Positions 35,183 through 46,896 of a stretch of DNA of 64,000 nucleotides are shown here, piece by piece (positions within the stretch are counted from its first letter, which is position 1; every line of letters starts with the position of its first letter). Where the stretch lies: assembly GCA_951230915.1 (NCBI GenBank), contig OX579635.1, positions 34,348,001 through 34,412,000 on the forward strand, given 5' to 3'. The DNA comes from Antitrichia curtipendula. Its lineage: Eukaryota; Streptophyta; Bryopsida; Hypnales; Leucodontaceae. The translations under genes and the position numbers were made by a program. The notes under the pieces were generated by a model, which had not been told where the DNA came from, did no database searches, and saw only the letters and a list, made by a program, of their open reading frames with translations.

Positions 35183-38100
35183 CATTATGCCCTGAAAAAT
35201 AAAGCTCAACAACACTTCAACATTCATTGACGTGCTGAGAAATTTTTAAATAAATCACAATAAATTAAAAATTATAATTCACATTGTATCAAATTTAAAG
35301 AATACACTGCTATCGTCGTGAATTTTGAAAAATTCATGCAATATGAATAATGAATACTCTTTTCCATGGTATTGAATTTAATTACGTACAGGTCCTAACT
35401 TACCAATGAAAAAAAAAATTAAATTCCAACAACAATCCAATTTATGCATTTAAATCCAATTATTTTCCAATAACGCTTGTTATATGCATGACAATGAATA
35501 TCACATTACTTTATATACTAAAGCCACTACCCTTTCAATCTCAAAAAACTCAAGATGATTGGCATTTGAAAATATGATATAACTCTTCTCAGTTGAACAT
35601 TACATGTATGATTTTATCATTACCTTCATATATTGTTCCTAGGTCTACCAAATAAAATAAAATCATTTCCACACTTCAAAGTGAAAGTTCAGTTACTGAA
35701 AACTTTTAGTCTTCTCTTCAATTCCGAAACTTCCAATTCAAAAATCATTTACCTTATTCAAATGCGTATTTGTAGATATTGTTATGTTCTCTCTATGACA
35801 ATGTGTTTAAGTTTAATAAAACTACATAATGTCTATTTGCTTTCAGTGTCTCCTTTGTTGATAGTAGCTCAACAAATAGTATATGTATATGATGCACATT
35901 GCTTCTACTTTAAATTTATAAATGAAAACTAACAACAGGAATCCAGCTTTAGTGCAACTAGAATATACATATAAGATTTGTATACAATCTTGCAACAGCA
36001 AAACAAATTGAAGAATCACTTACACAATAACAACGGCTAACCAAAAAAAAACTAAAGAAATTTAATGCAAAGCAAAAAAACAAGTGATTCATAGAAATTA
36101 CAATTTAAAAAACTTACGCTTCTGAACCTCCAAAATATAAGGCAATTGTAATGGAATACTTCATAAACTTTTGATAGACAAAGACTTCAACCATAGTATA
36201 TTTACATACCTTCTACCTGTTATTGATTATGTACTCATACCAATTTTTAAATTGAAAATTCCCCCTTCCTACTTCGTAGGGTACAATTATCCATTCTAAC
36301 TTCAACATCTTCCTCAATGACTCCAATAAAAATATCGAACATTTATTCTATGCTTGTTACCCTATTTTTTCATGCAATTTAAATACACAATCGCTGAGTT
36401 GAACCGTTTCCAAGAAACAATCACACATTTCACTTGTATAGAACATTGGAGCTCCTACATGTTCTAAAATAGAACCTCTAAAATACATATTTACCGTTAC
36501 AACAAATTTTGAATGATTGCAGAGGTTCATTTAACCTTAGTTCTTCATGGAAGTTTCTTGAATTTTTTCCTATGTGTTATAAAACTTTTAATTGTAGATA
36601 ATATAATTCTTAGTTGTCAGTGACATTCCTCTGGAATGGTAATCATTACGACTTCCAAAAAGCAATGATACATAAGTACATCAGATGAGACAACAAGAAA
36701 TGGATCAATACATGTCAACCGCCTACCACTTCAAAATTATTCATAAATTGTATTTTTCCATAAAATTATGAAGTCCTCATTTTACAAGTTCAGAAATCAT
36801 GAAGTCTTCGTTTATTTATTTTCAATTCATGGGTTGCCCAATGCAACAAGCAACCAAAATTGGATAATTATAACAAAAAATTAAAAAACTAAAGGCTATG
36901 AATTCAATCCTTGAAAAGTCAACCATTAATTGAATGGATTAAATGGATTTAACATTTTGTACTTATTAGTTATTTGTTTCTTTGTGATTCTGACTACATT
37001 TTCAACTTGAAATCCACTGCATTTCTGAAATTCTTCATAAGTAATCACGAAACAGTATGTATTGTTGTAAATTCATATCTTCTTCTCACATTTTCATATA
37101 TAAATAGAAAAGAGAACAAGCTCCAAAGAATGATAATGAATTACAACAAGTTTTAATACCAACTTATACTAATGAAATGCTTTTTAAAGAAAATGAGGAA
37201 CACAGTACCACAATGTAGATGTTCTTGTTTCTCTTGATTTTGCAGGCAACTATGTAACATGCGTGACTATGCCCCTGTCACTCTTGACTGTTGCGTTTTA
37301 CAACCTTCAGTCTTCTTGAGATATCTGCTATAGCAAGATGCACAATCAAGAACTATCTACTCATTCTCCTCTAGGATACAAGCTTCCAAATCAAAGGTCT
37401 CAAATTTCCTTAAGTATTGAATAACCTTTATAGAACATAACCCCATTGAATTTACAAACAATTTAAGGAAAACTCTTAGGAAACTGATACAACTCCAAAA
37501 TTGCACTATTGAGCACAAAGTCAAAATAAAATGACCAGAATTATATAACAGTGAGGCAATTAAAAAAATCGAAGGTTAGCAAGGTGGGCTTTCGGCAATC
37601 CGTTGAAACACCTCTCATGTGTTTCATTCATTTTTAATTTTAATTTTTAAGTAAAAAAAAACACGTACTTGAAAACAATGTACTTGTGTACATTAGTATT
37701 CAGGTTCATCTCATTGTTGGATTTCAATGAAACCAAAAAATCCGTAAACGCAAAATAATTCATTTCAATAACAAATGACAATTTCCACCCACTCTCCTCA
37801 TCTACAGCTATTGACCATATTGTACTTGTTTTGAATACAGAAAATAAGTACAACAAAGTTGTACTTGACTTGAAAACTTTCCAGTCTTTGACCTTCTACA
37901 AGAGATTAAAAAGTCATAGTTCCACAAATTCACTGTTTTAACTGTCGAAGTTCATTTTCTTTCATTTCAAGTGTTCTTACAATCAATATAGGAATGTTCC
38001 GTGGTAAAAATATTCTTTCGGACACACAATGCAAAGACGTCAGAGCCTCAGAAGTTGGCCAGGAAAGACTGACCCCTCCATTGCCCCATCGGAAAGGTTA

Positions 38101-38669
38101 ATGTACAAATTGCCACCAATTTTGTGCCACTCAAATTTTTTATTTTTTCAAGTTCCTCACCCACTAAAACCCAAAGACTGTTTTGTGCCAAAACAACTCA
38201 GAACTACCGCTTGTGTTGTATTCACTTAAGAAAACCAATTTCTGTTGTATTCTTGTATTTAAAACTGTACGATCTTGTACTTCACTTGTCTGAGACCATG
38301 TAATGAACATTTCATCAAATTTCACCGTTCGAATTGGAAAATATTAGCGTTCAAAGTTGAACAAAAAATTTATTTCAAGAAATTAATTAAATTGCCCAAA
38401 AAAATAAAAGTGTACATAATTTTCTCATCCCTCATCCACATAGAATGAGTGAATACACCTAAGGAATGAAATTTTGCCACTTCAACGAAATTGACGTTTA
38501 CCGTGGATTTGAACAAATTCTAGACTTACTATTATAGAGCTTTGAAAGTGGATTTTGAATGACGTTACAGCGATTGGCGCGCACCCTTATCTGTAATCTA
38601 GACCAGACCAGGTGGTTTCATTTGTCCTTTACTGTTCCTTTCCCGAGTTTCCGTCAATTACTGTAACGG
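35183..38669. other. 5' flank of the interrupted gene, then A/T-rich DNA without genes
   Basis: Immediately beyond the MULE the minus strand reads ...TTTATTTTTCAG followed by GGCATAATG, which could be a 3' splice site before the start codon of the split gene. The remaining ~3.4 kb is A/T-rich with no supported coding region. At 38395-38455 lies one copy of a dispersed repeat also seen near 43757, 45030 and 57072. Confidence 0.5.
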
Positions 38670-38672
38670 TTA

Positions 38673-39931
38673 GAGCATCCCCACTCCAACTTGGCAAAAA
38701 GACACTCCAAGTGGCTCTTTGGAGTGTTGGAGAAATGCGGCCGGCTCGTAAGAAGGGAGAGTGGTCCACAGCAACACAGTAAACCCCACACTGCAACATT
38801 GTTTCGCGATTTAAAAGACTAACTATTAAAATTTTAATTCATTGAGAGAAATGAATTAAGTGACTAACTTCCTTTGCTTCCGAAGTCAATTCCATTTTGC
38901 AATATTGATGGAGAAGGAGGAGAGAATCTATTTATATACACATGGGGTGGTAGGAAGTAGAACAACCCATGTGGGATAAATAATATTAGAATTGGTAAGA
39001 GCTCAACCACTCATAGCTAAGTCAAAATAGGAATTGTGTTAAAAATAGAATTTTAGACCTAATTTAGGCATAGTAGAATAACTTTTTCTAAAAAATTTTG
39101 AACTAAAGAAAGTTGTTAAATTAATATAAATTTCACCTCAAACAATCCGTTTGAGATTTGAATCCTCCAATAAAAAGTTATGGACAAATTTCAGAGAGGA
39201 TGTTTGAAAATGTCAAAAAAAATTCCCTTCCACCCCCTTTGTGAATTTTGTCCATAAATTTTGATTAGAAAATCCAAATCTCAAACAGATTTTTGGAGGT
39301 GAAATTTATATTTATTTAACAACTTTTCTTAGTTCAAATTTTTTTAGAAAAAATTATTCTATTGTGACTAAATTACGTCTAAAATTCTACTTTCAACACA
39401 ATTCTAACTTTTTACAATGAGGAGTCAAGCTCTTTTATTCTAATTATCCCATACTTTTTGAGGGCTCCCGATGAACAATGGATTTCTCTATAAAAGCTAC
39501 CTCTCCAACCTTACTTTTCACCATCTACCCATGAAACTATTCATTCATATTGTCACCCAATTTACATTGATGATAATTGATTGTAATAGGAATAGTGACA
39601 TTGGTATATAAATCATTTAAGTTGATTTATTTCTTAGTTATTAGGAATATGGCAGTAGCCTGGTGTGCCTAATACAGTAGGTTGTCATGCGTAGCCTGGA
39701 GCTCGTTCGTGGGGAAACCTGCCTGGAAACATGCGCTCCGTACCCCGATTCATGTGTCCTCTGACATACCCAGCCACGGGGAACGAACACTACTTTTCCG
39801 TCCGCTCTCCAGTTTCTGCCGCGCCCGGCCACTCTCTGGGACTTGGCGTGCCTGCCGTGGAGCACGCATTTTGGCTGGGCACGGCCATTTGCCCAGTTTG
39901 AGTCAGTTGTTGAGTTGGAGTGGGGATGCCC
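38673..39931. mobile_element. PIF/Harbinger-like foldback element, 1259 bp
   Basis: Starts GAGCATCCCCACTCCAAC and ends GTTGGAGTGGGGATGCCC, near-perfect inverted termini, with TTA on both sides (38670-38672 and 39932-39934). TWA trinucleotide duplication is typical of PIF/Harbinger. Inside, a long imperfect inverted repeat pairs about 38972-39195 with 39235-39453. The right portion (39640-39900) is G/C-rich with no recognisable protein. No transposase is present, so it is non-autonomous. Confidence 0.72.
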
Positions 39932-39934
39932 TTA

Positions 39935-41730
39935 TGGAATTTTACAATATTGGTTGCACCAATATCACTAGCCAAGCCTATAGAATTAATTGGTCGCTGT
40001 AAGAATGCTAAGTTAGAGCTTCCACTGAATTAGAATCAGTCCTTTTATGCCAGATCGTGTGATTAAACGATTACTCCCACATGTCCAAATTTATCAGTTT
40101 GCTTTACTGACAGGTCGACACAACTTGTGAAATGAGCATTTCATTTTAGTGTATAATGGTACTCTAAAGTAGTGCTTAGGGTTATTGCGACCATCTCCTT
40201 CAAACCGACCCTATAATTAGTCGTAGAATGGATTGCAGGCGATCCTTGAATGGACCACTTTAGCTATTGAATGCATCAAGGAAAAATTGTTTTCCTATTG
40301 CAAGAGCTAATCATTGATCTTGATTTCCTCAAATCACTTTAGAAGTTGCAAGGGGACAGATTTTGGGAGACCTAGGGTCACAAATAGGTACCTACAACAG
40401 AAATCTTTGAAAATTCATAACTAATTCAAAAATACTTCAAAAAATATGAAACCACTTGTGTTACATTCGGCATCTATTTGACTTTCATTGAAAAATGAGC
40501 TAAAAATATTTTTAACCATACAAACCTATGAAAAAGGCGAATCAGCCTTTAAAGGGTCGTTTTTATAGCCTACTACCTTACTCTAAAAGCGATCGGGCTC
40601 TATAACCAAACATGGCAGAGAAGTACATTTTGCTTTCTTCAATGTGTCAAAGGTGTACATTTCAGGAGGTGGTCGTTTTTAGTGACCACTATGTTTAACT
40701 TCAAAAATTTGTAACTAATTCCACGAATGTTCAAAAAATATGAAACGACTTGGGTTAAATGCCAATTTCATTTTTCTTCCTCTTAAAATTAACTGAAAAT
40801 TGTTTCAAGGATTTCAGGTTCCCCGAAAAGACAAACAGCTCTTAAATGGTTGCTATAAGAGCAGATTACAAAAAACTGGACATCTTCGGGAGGGGCTGAC
40901 GGGTCTGTTAGAGGGACCACACACGAACTGCGTGGCATCCCAGATCACGAAATTCAGTGAATGGGTTGCCATGGTGTTCGAGGAAGGGCAACGTTTGGTT
41001 TTTCTAACTGTCAACAATTCGCAAATACGAACACTATGATAGTCCTGTAAACTTACATCAATACTACTTGCATCGAGATGACAGCGTGGTGCCAAAAGAT
41101 TTGTGAGAGCAAAGCTCTGGCTCGTAATTCTCCATTTTGCTGTCGACTATTGTAGGTTACATCTGTACGCAGTGAGCACGGAGGTTTTTGATTTTGAATT
41201 CTCGATTTAGTCTTTTGTATTTTAAATTTTTTCAACTAGACCTAGGACTAAGACGTTGTGCATGTAAGCAATTCTTGCATGAAGAATCTTCTTTAAATAA
41301 GAAACCTCACTGGTAAATTGATGGACCGGAAGTGCAGGATGTAATCGATGCGCTGGTTAGAAACAGGAATGACTTCGTGAGTTCTCAATCTTTTCGCTGA
41401 CGACCGCAGCATCTGTCTCAGAGGTGCGTTCCCGACAACTTGCAAGCTTTAAATTTCATGGCACCAAAATTCGTAAGACTAAGAATTTTTAATGTTTTCG
41501 GTACATTGCTGACTGTGGGGCAGTGATCAGTACACAAGCAGAATATCACCATCTTCGGCGAAGGTAACGCACCTTAAGAGACTGGAATTGAGATATATGT
41601 ACTGGTTAGAACTCTTACCTCTGCGAATGTGGTTCTTCCACGCACTTTGAAGCAGCTGAAATGCGAACTTCACTGCAACACTGCAAATCAGCTCTGCGGT
41701 TTTAACGAACACCACAACTTGAAACGCAGG
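39935..41730. other. Intergenic DNA, no gene seen
   Basis: Mixed A/T-rich sequence with a few short frames that share no motif with known proteins. No terminal repeats identified. Confidence 0.5.
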
Positions 41731-41734
41731 TACC

Positions 41735-42335
41735 GAAGCCACCGAAACAGCGACTGGAGGCGAGCAACGTTGGAGCAGACGCTGCAGCGGAGGCTGGAGC
41801 GGAGGTTGGAGACAGCGAGCAACGTTGGAGCGGACGCTGCAGCGGAGGCTGGAGCGGAGGATGCAGCGGAGGCGAATGAAGCCAACGCCGGAGCGAGCAG
41901 GGTCTGATTGCAACGTGTGGTCCCGCCTGAATTCCGTGAGTCCCACTCTCCGACTTCCACCTGTGAAACACAATTTAGATCCTTGAAAAATACAACTCGC
42001 ATAATGACGACATATACGGTCACTGCGTGAGCAGTGTTCTGCATCGGACCCCCTCCACGCGCGGGGGTCTGATGCAGAACACTGTTCACGAAGTCATAAA
42101 CCCTTAGCAGATTAGAAATCACTAATAACGAAGTCGACGATTTTCTAGAATTTCATCGCGTAGAGGACGAAGACTCTACAACTTCGGAATAGCCGCAGTT
42201 CGCTAGGCTCGTAGTCGGGGTTGCAGGCACCGAAATGGCGGTTGCAGCCACCGAAACATGCACCGAAACATTCACCACCGAAGCAGCCACCACCGAAACA
42301 GGCACCACCGAAACGAAACAGCCACCGAAACAGCG
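41735..42335. repeat. G/C-rich short-unit repeat pair
   Basis: 41755-41890 is built of GGAGCGGAGG / GCTGCAGCGGAGGC / CGAGCAACGTTGGAGCGGA units. 42226-42335 is built of CCACCGAAACAG-type 12-bp units. Both blocks contain GCCACCGAAACAGCGACTG (near 41737 and 42318), so one block probably derives from the other. Long frames crossing them are composition artefacts. Confidence 0.65.
42026..42090. repeat. 28-bp-arm hairpin with 9-nt loop
   Basis: 42026-42053 pairs with 42063-42090 around the loop TCCACGCGC. There are only two differences in 28 positions, and both would be G-U pairs in plus-strand RNA, so the transcript could fold without a mismatch. It contains AGTGTTCTGCATC. There is no host gene nearby. 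Confidence 0.85.
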
Positions 42336-43034
42336 ACTGCAATATTTATGCGAGGGAGATGAAGAGGCGTCCGTCCCCGACCTCGTTGATTCCGAACTTT
42401 AACAGTAGCACTCCGAAACTTCTACCTGTTAATGCCCGGTCCTTCCTTCTTGTGTATTTCATCCGCCCCCCGGTCTCCAGATTCCATCTCCGTTTTGCGT
42501 CCATGCCTGGAAAGTACCGGCAAGCTTCACTTGGGACTGGGGTGGCCTTATCCCCATCGCCCATTCATTCGCTGCATGCGGGCTCTTGGATCAGATGAGC
42601 CCAATCAGTGGCTACTTTTCCACTTGCCACGCCACCCCCCCAACACAATGTCTGGCTGGTCAGTCAGGGCCGGGGTTAACTTACCCCCTCGCTTGTACCC
42701 CTGGGAAAACCCTGAAATTTTTTATTTTTCATGTATACATTTTTTTGCAAATTCTGAATTCATATTTGCAATCAGAGGCCCCAAATTAACTAGGGGGATT
42801 CTAGAAATTAGATTTTGCACGGCACAAATTAGGGGGCTTTTTTTATATGTGCACCCGTGGATGGACTTTGCCAGTACGAGCGAGTGGGTCAGTTCGCCCC
42901 GGCCGTCAGTCGGGGGGTACACTACTTTTAAAATGTTTTTAAATATTTCTAAATATTTGGGAACAGGGGAGAGTGATAATAATGGATTGATAATTAATAA
43001 CCCCACCATCATCAAAATTGAACTCAATACCTTA

Positions 43035-43532
43035 GAGCATCTGCAATGCAGTTCCTCTATATGGCCCGGTATCGGTATAACTAACTTTTGAACGGTAAAT
43101 AATTAGAACTTGAAAATTGTCTCATTGGAAGCGCATCGGAAAAAACTTGGAGAAGGTTCAAGAAAATTCAAAATTAAACATTGGACAAGCACTTCAAAAG
43201 CAAGGTAAAAATCTGAAATTATAGAGGTCTTAGCAAATCACGGATACCAAAGCAACATTTGGCCATTGACCCTCCACATTTGGTCATATTTAGAGGGTCA
43301 ATGGCCAAATGTTGCTTTGGTATCCGTAATTTGCTAAGACCTCTATAATTTCAGATTTTTACCTTGCTTTTGAAGTACTTGTCCAATGTTTAATTTTGAA
43401 TTTTCTTAAACCTTCTCCAAGTTTTTTCCGATGCACTTCCAATGAGACAATTTTCAAGTTCTAATTATTTACCGTTCAAAAGTTAGTTATACTGATACCG
43501 GGCCATATAGAGGGGCTGCATTGCAGATGCTC
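43035..43532. mobile_element. Foldback MITE, PIF/Harbinger-like, 498 bp
   Basis: Begins GAGCATCTGCAATGCAG and ends with its reverse complement; TTA flanks both sides (43032-43034 and 43533-43535). The two halves are near-identical inverted arms of about 240 bp around a ~18-nt loop near 43283 (GACCCTC ... GAGGGTC). Such high arm identity means recent origin or conversion. No coding capacity. The termini resemble those of 38673-39931 (GAGCATC). Confidence 0.85.
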
Positions 43533-44743
43533 TTAGTCCATTATTTCTCCTTTTGTCTTGATTCTCAAGTCTTCATTCTAAAGTCTCCAACATGGTGGGG
43601 TTCTTTTGTATAAGAAGGAATTGAAACATAATAATTTTAAAAGTAAGATTGTTCAAGCAAGTGAATTGAACCTTATCAAACTCTTCTTTTTTTGAAAAAT
43701 TATGAAAATTATGAAAATTATGAATCCTACAAGTTATTTTTTTATGTAGATGTATAGACTACCTAAAAAAAGATTGTCTATGCCTTCCTTATCACTAGTC
43801 CAAATAGAATGAATCAAATCAATCCAAGTAGAAAAAAAATATTTTCTAAGTGAAACAAATTTAAAAGAAATTATTTTTACTTCTTATAAAAAAAATTGTG
43901 CTACCATACAATAGTTGTTGTAGACTTATTCTGACTTTTTTTGTGCTCCTAGGCACCAATTCAAATGAAAATTATATTTCATCAAAGCTTATATATTTTC
44001 TTGTTGCGGCAGATTTTTAAGTTTGCTTCATCTACCCCATCGGTCGCCGACGCTTCTCTGATGTTATACATTTAGGAATTTATTTTATTTTTTGATTATG
44101 CATGCTTGCATTATTCGGCTCTTGAATCACCCATCTAAGGGCTGATATGCATTTTTTGTATGCTTCTTAGGTTGGTAGTATTTTTAATTCATTTTTTAGA
44201 GATAGAAAAATAGACAAGGAATCCAACATAATTGGTTTCATATTTTTTTGATCAATATTGAAATAGTTATGAATTTCCAAAGTAAATGTATTGTAGGTAC
44301 TTGTTTGTGACAGTGGGTCTTCCATAAAGCGCTCTCTTGGAAGATGGGGAAAAGCCCAACTGATGATTGGCTGCGACCCCTTTTTTTTAATTCATTCATA
44401 CCACTGTAGCGGTCAATTTAAGGATTATTTCTTTCCATTTGAAGATCACCTCGTTTCATTCAAGAGCCCTTTGTAGGAGCGTTTTGTAATGCCCGAGTTA
44501 ATTCAAAGCCTTCTAGCTTAAGTATTGATTCAGTTGAGGGACTCTAATCTTGTAAATTCCATGGAGAAGTTGTTAGGCTTTTAGGGAAATTTAACTTTAT
44601 TTCTGTGAAACAATTTTGTTGCAAGAGTATAGTAACGTGGATCGAGCACTAGGGTTTTAATAATGTTTAGACCTTCTCTTTAGGAGTTTCATCCCTAAAT
44701 GCCCGTGGTGTCAAACTCCAGTGTCGGGGACTCTATGAATTAA

Positions 44744-45292
44744 CCCCTAAAACCCCGCTTGTCCACTTGGGGGACAATTTTGGTCCGGGTAGGTTCCTAC
44801 TCTTTCATTTTGAATTGAAATTTTTTCAGGTTTTGTGAGGTTGTGGAGCTTGGTAAGAGCTTTCTGGATATATAATTTTTGTTTCAATTGGATGCCAGAT
44901 GAAGAAGTTGTGGCACAATGAGCCAAAAATGTTGATTGGCAGGCGTCCAAATAAAATTACAACAAGTTAAATCTACTGTCATTGATTTTTTTTCCTAAAT
45001 TTTTTTTTTTTACCTATACGCGAAGCTTTGATTCATTCTATTTGGGCTGAGGATGAGAAAGTGATGGACAATCTTATTTTTTGAGGCAATTTAATCATCT
45101 TCTTTAAAAAAAAAATTTGTTCAACTTTGAATGCCAATATCTTCTTCTCCAAACGGTGAAATTTGATGAATTTTATAGTACATAAATTTTGAGTTTCCAA
45201 AATAACAGAAAAATTGTTTTCTTTAAGACAATACAATAGAATTAGTAGTTTTGATTTTTTTTTGGTAGAAAACACCCTTGGGGGTTTAGGAG
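44744..45292. mobile_element. piggyBac-like non-autonomous element
   Basis: Starts CCCCTAAAACCCCG after TTAA (44740-44743) and ends GGGGGTTTAGGAG before TTAA (45293-45296). The inverted ends differ at a few bases. It contains, in reverse orientation, the segment also found inside the 56537 element (near 57072), which supports a common family. Confidence 0.55.
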
Positions 45293-45296
45293 TTAA

Positions 45297-46896
45297 AATA
45301 ATGTCTGAGCAAGTTGTTGTTTTAATATCTAACAATTTTTCCAAAGCTGTTTTTGAAGTCTGGTTTTAGCATCAAACATCTAATTTTAGAAATGAATGAA
45401 TACAATTTTATTGTTAAACAATTTACTAAAGGGTACCTTTGGCAATCTTGGCTTCGTGTCTAGTGTTGAGGGCTTTTGAAAATGAGCTTGAAATACACTA
45501 CATTTTAGAAGAAAAATTAAAGTAAGAATTCGTTGGAAGCAATTATGGTTAAGGCTTTGAGAAACCAATAATTGATTGAGATTTAAATCATTGCTTAATT
45601 TGTACTTGTCTTTCAAATATGTATTAGTATTTTTAGTGAACTGGGAAAAGGCCTTCTTACCACAGGGCTAATAGATTACTCATACACGTCTTTTATATCC
45701 CCAAGTGCAGTGACACTAAATGATTTTATGGCAAAGAACGTTTATGAAAGCCACATTTTCATGCATCCTTGTCTAATTCTTTTGCAATTGAAGGCAAATA
45801 TGTCCATGAAATGTTTATAATGTGAACTGCAGTAGTTTTTAGAAACTCTTGGAGAGAAGCAGGAAATGTTATGGACGTAAGTGAAATAGCAAAAATAATG
45901 CATAAGCAGAAGTTGTTCAGTCGTTCAATATATTGTAAGAAGTCATAAAGAATAACAATGATTATAATTTAGCACTTGAAGAGTATGAGTCCTTGTTGGT
46001 TTGTAGGACCACAATGTTTGTATTCACATCTACGTAGAGGATATGCACAGTGTACAAGACGTTCATGCTGGTTGTCTTGCAACATATGGAATAAGAGTAT
46101 GTACTACAGACTTTTCAAAAGAAATTGGTAGAACTAATCACCGTCAAGTCGCCTTTTTTTTAAATTCTGTGTACAGTCTAGTGATTCTTATGATAGGCAT
46201 ATGGCATTTACAAATTAACAATTCATATATGTAGGCTATGGGATTTGAATTTCCACATGAAAACCTTTAGAAAGAAAGAGAGCATGGCAAATGTTGTTCA
46301 TGTTATCAATATTATCACTTAAGAATCAGAAATTGAAATGAGATGGAGTGTTTCGCATGTTTACAATGTAGTTGCCAATGTACAGGCATTCTAACAATTT
46401 TGTATGATGTTTGTAGTGAAAAATACAAGTATAGTAGTATAGAAAGTGTGCATTTATAAAACATTATTAATAATTAATACAGTGAAAAAGTAATATACCC
46501 GTGTATATTTAGATAGTTTGTTTTGCAGTTGAATGAATTGGACATTTAGAACTGCTTGAATGTTAAAAACTCAGTATGTGCAAGTTGTATGAATAGCATG
46601 CAATGGTTGCTTCAATATGATGGGCAAGTATATTTGCAGACCTTTGATGAAGCAAATGAAGGGAAAAACAAACAAACAAACAAACATTGGATTTGTTTTT
46701 CTAATATTTTTTAGGTCTTAAAAAATAGCCATGGTCGTGTGGGTTTTATTGTTCTTTAAAATTTATCGAGGACCACTTTCTTATTGTGTACTGTGTGAAT
46801 GAAAATACAGAGAGGATAGTGGTTTGCGAAGACATTGAATTACAGATGCTCTGCACCAAATACATGAGTATTACATATCACTAGTGAAGTTGGAAA
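45297..46896. other. A/T-rich flank 5' of the DUF7869-like gene
   Basis: No gene. A short (CAAA)n tract lies near 46670. This stretch may hold the 5' end and promoter of the downstream transposon, but I could not find terminal inverted repeats. Confidence 0.45.

Noticed and set aside
41527..42598. Several 90-150-codon frames on both strands
   Set aside because: They run through the short-unit G/C-rich repeats and give repetitive peptides (PPLQ, ECFGACFGG); no codon-level or domain evidence.
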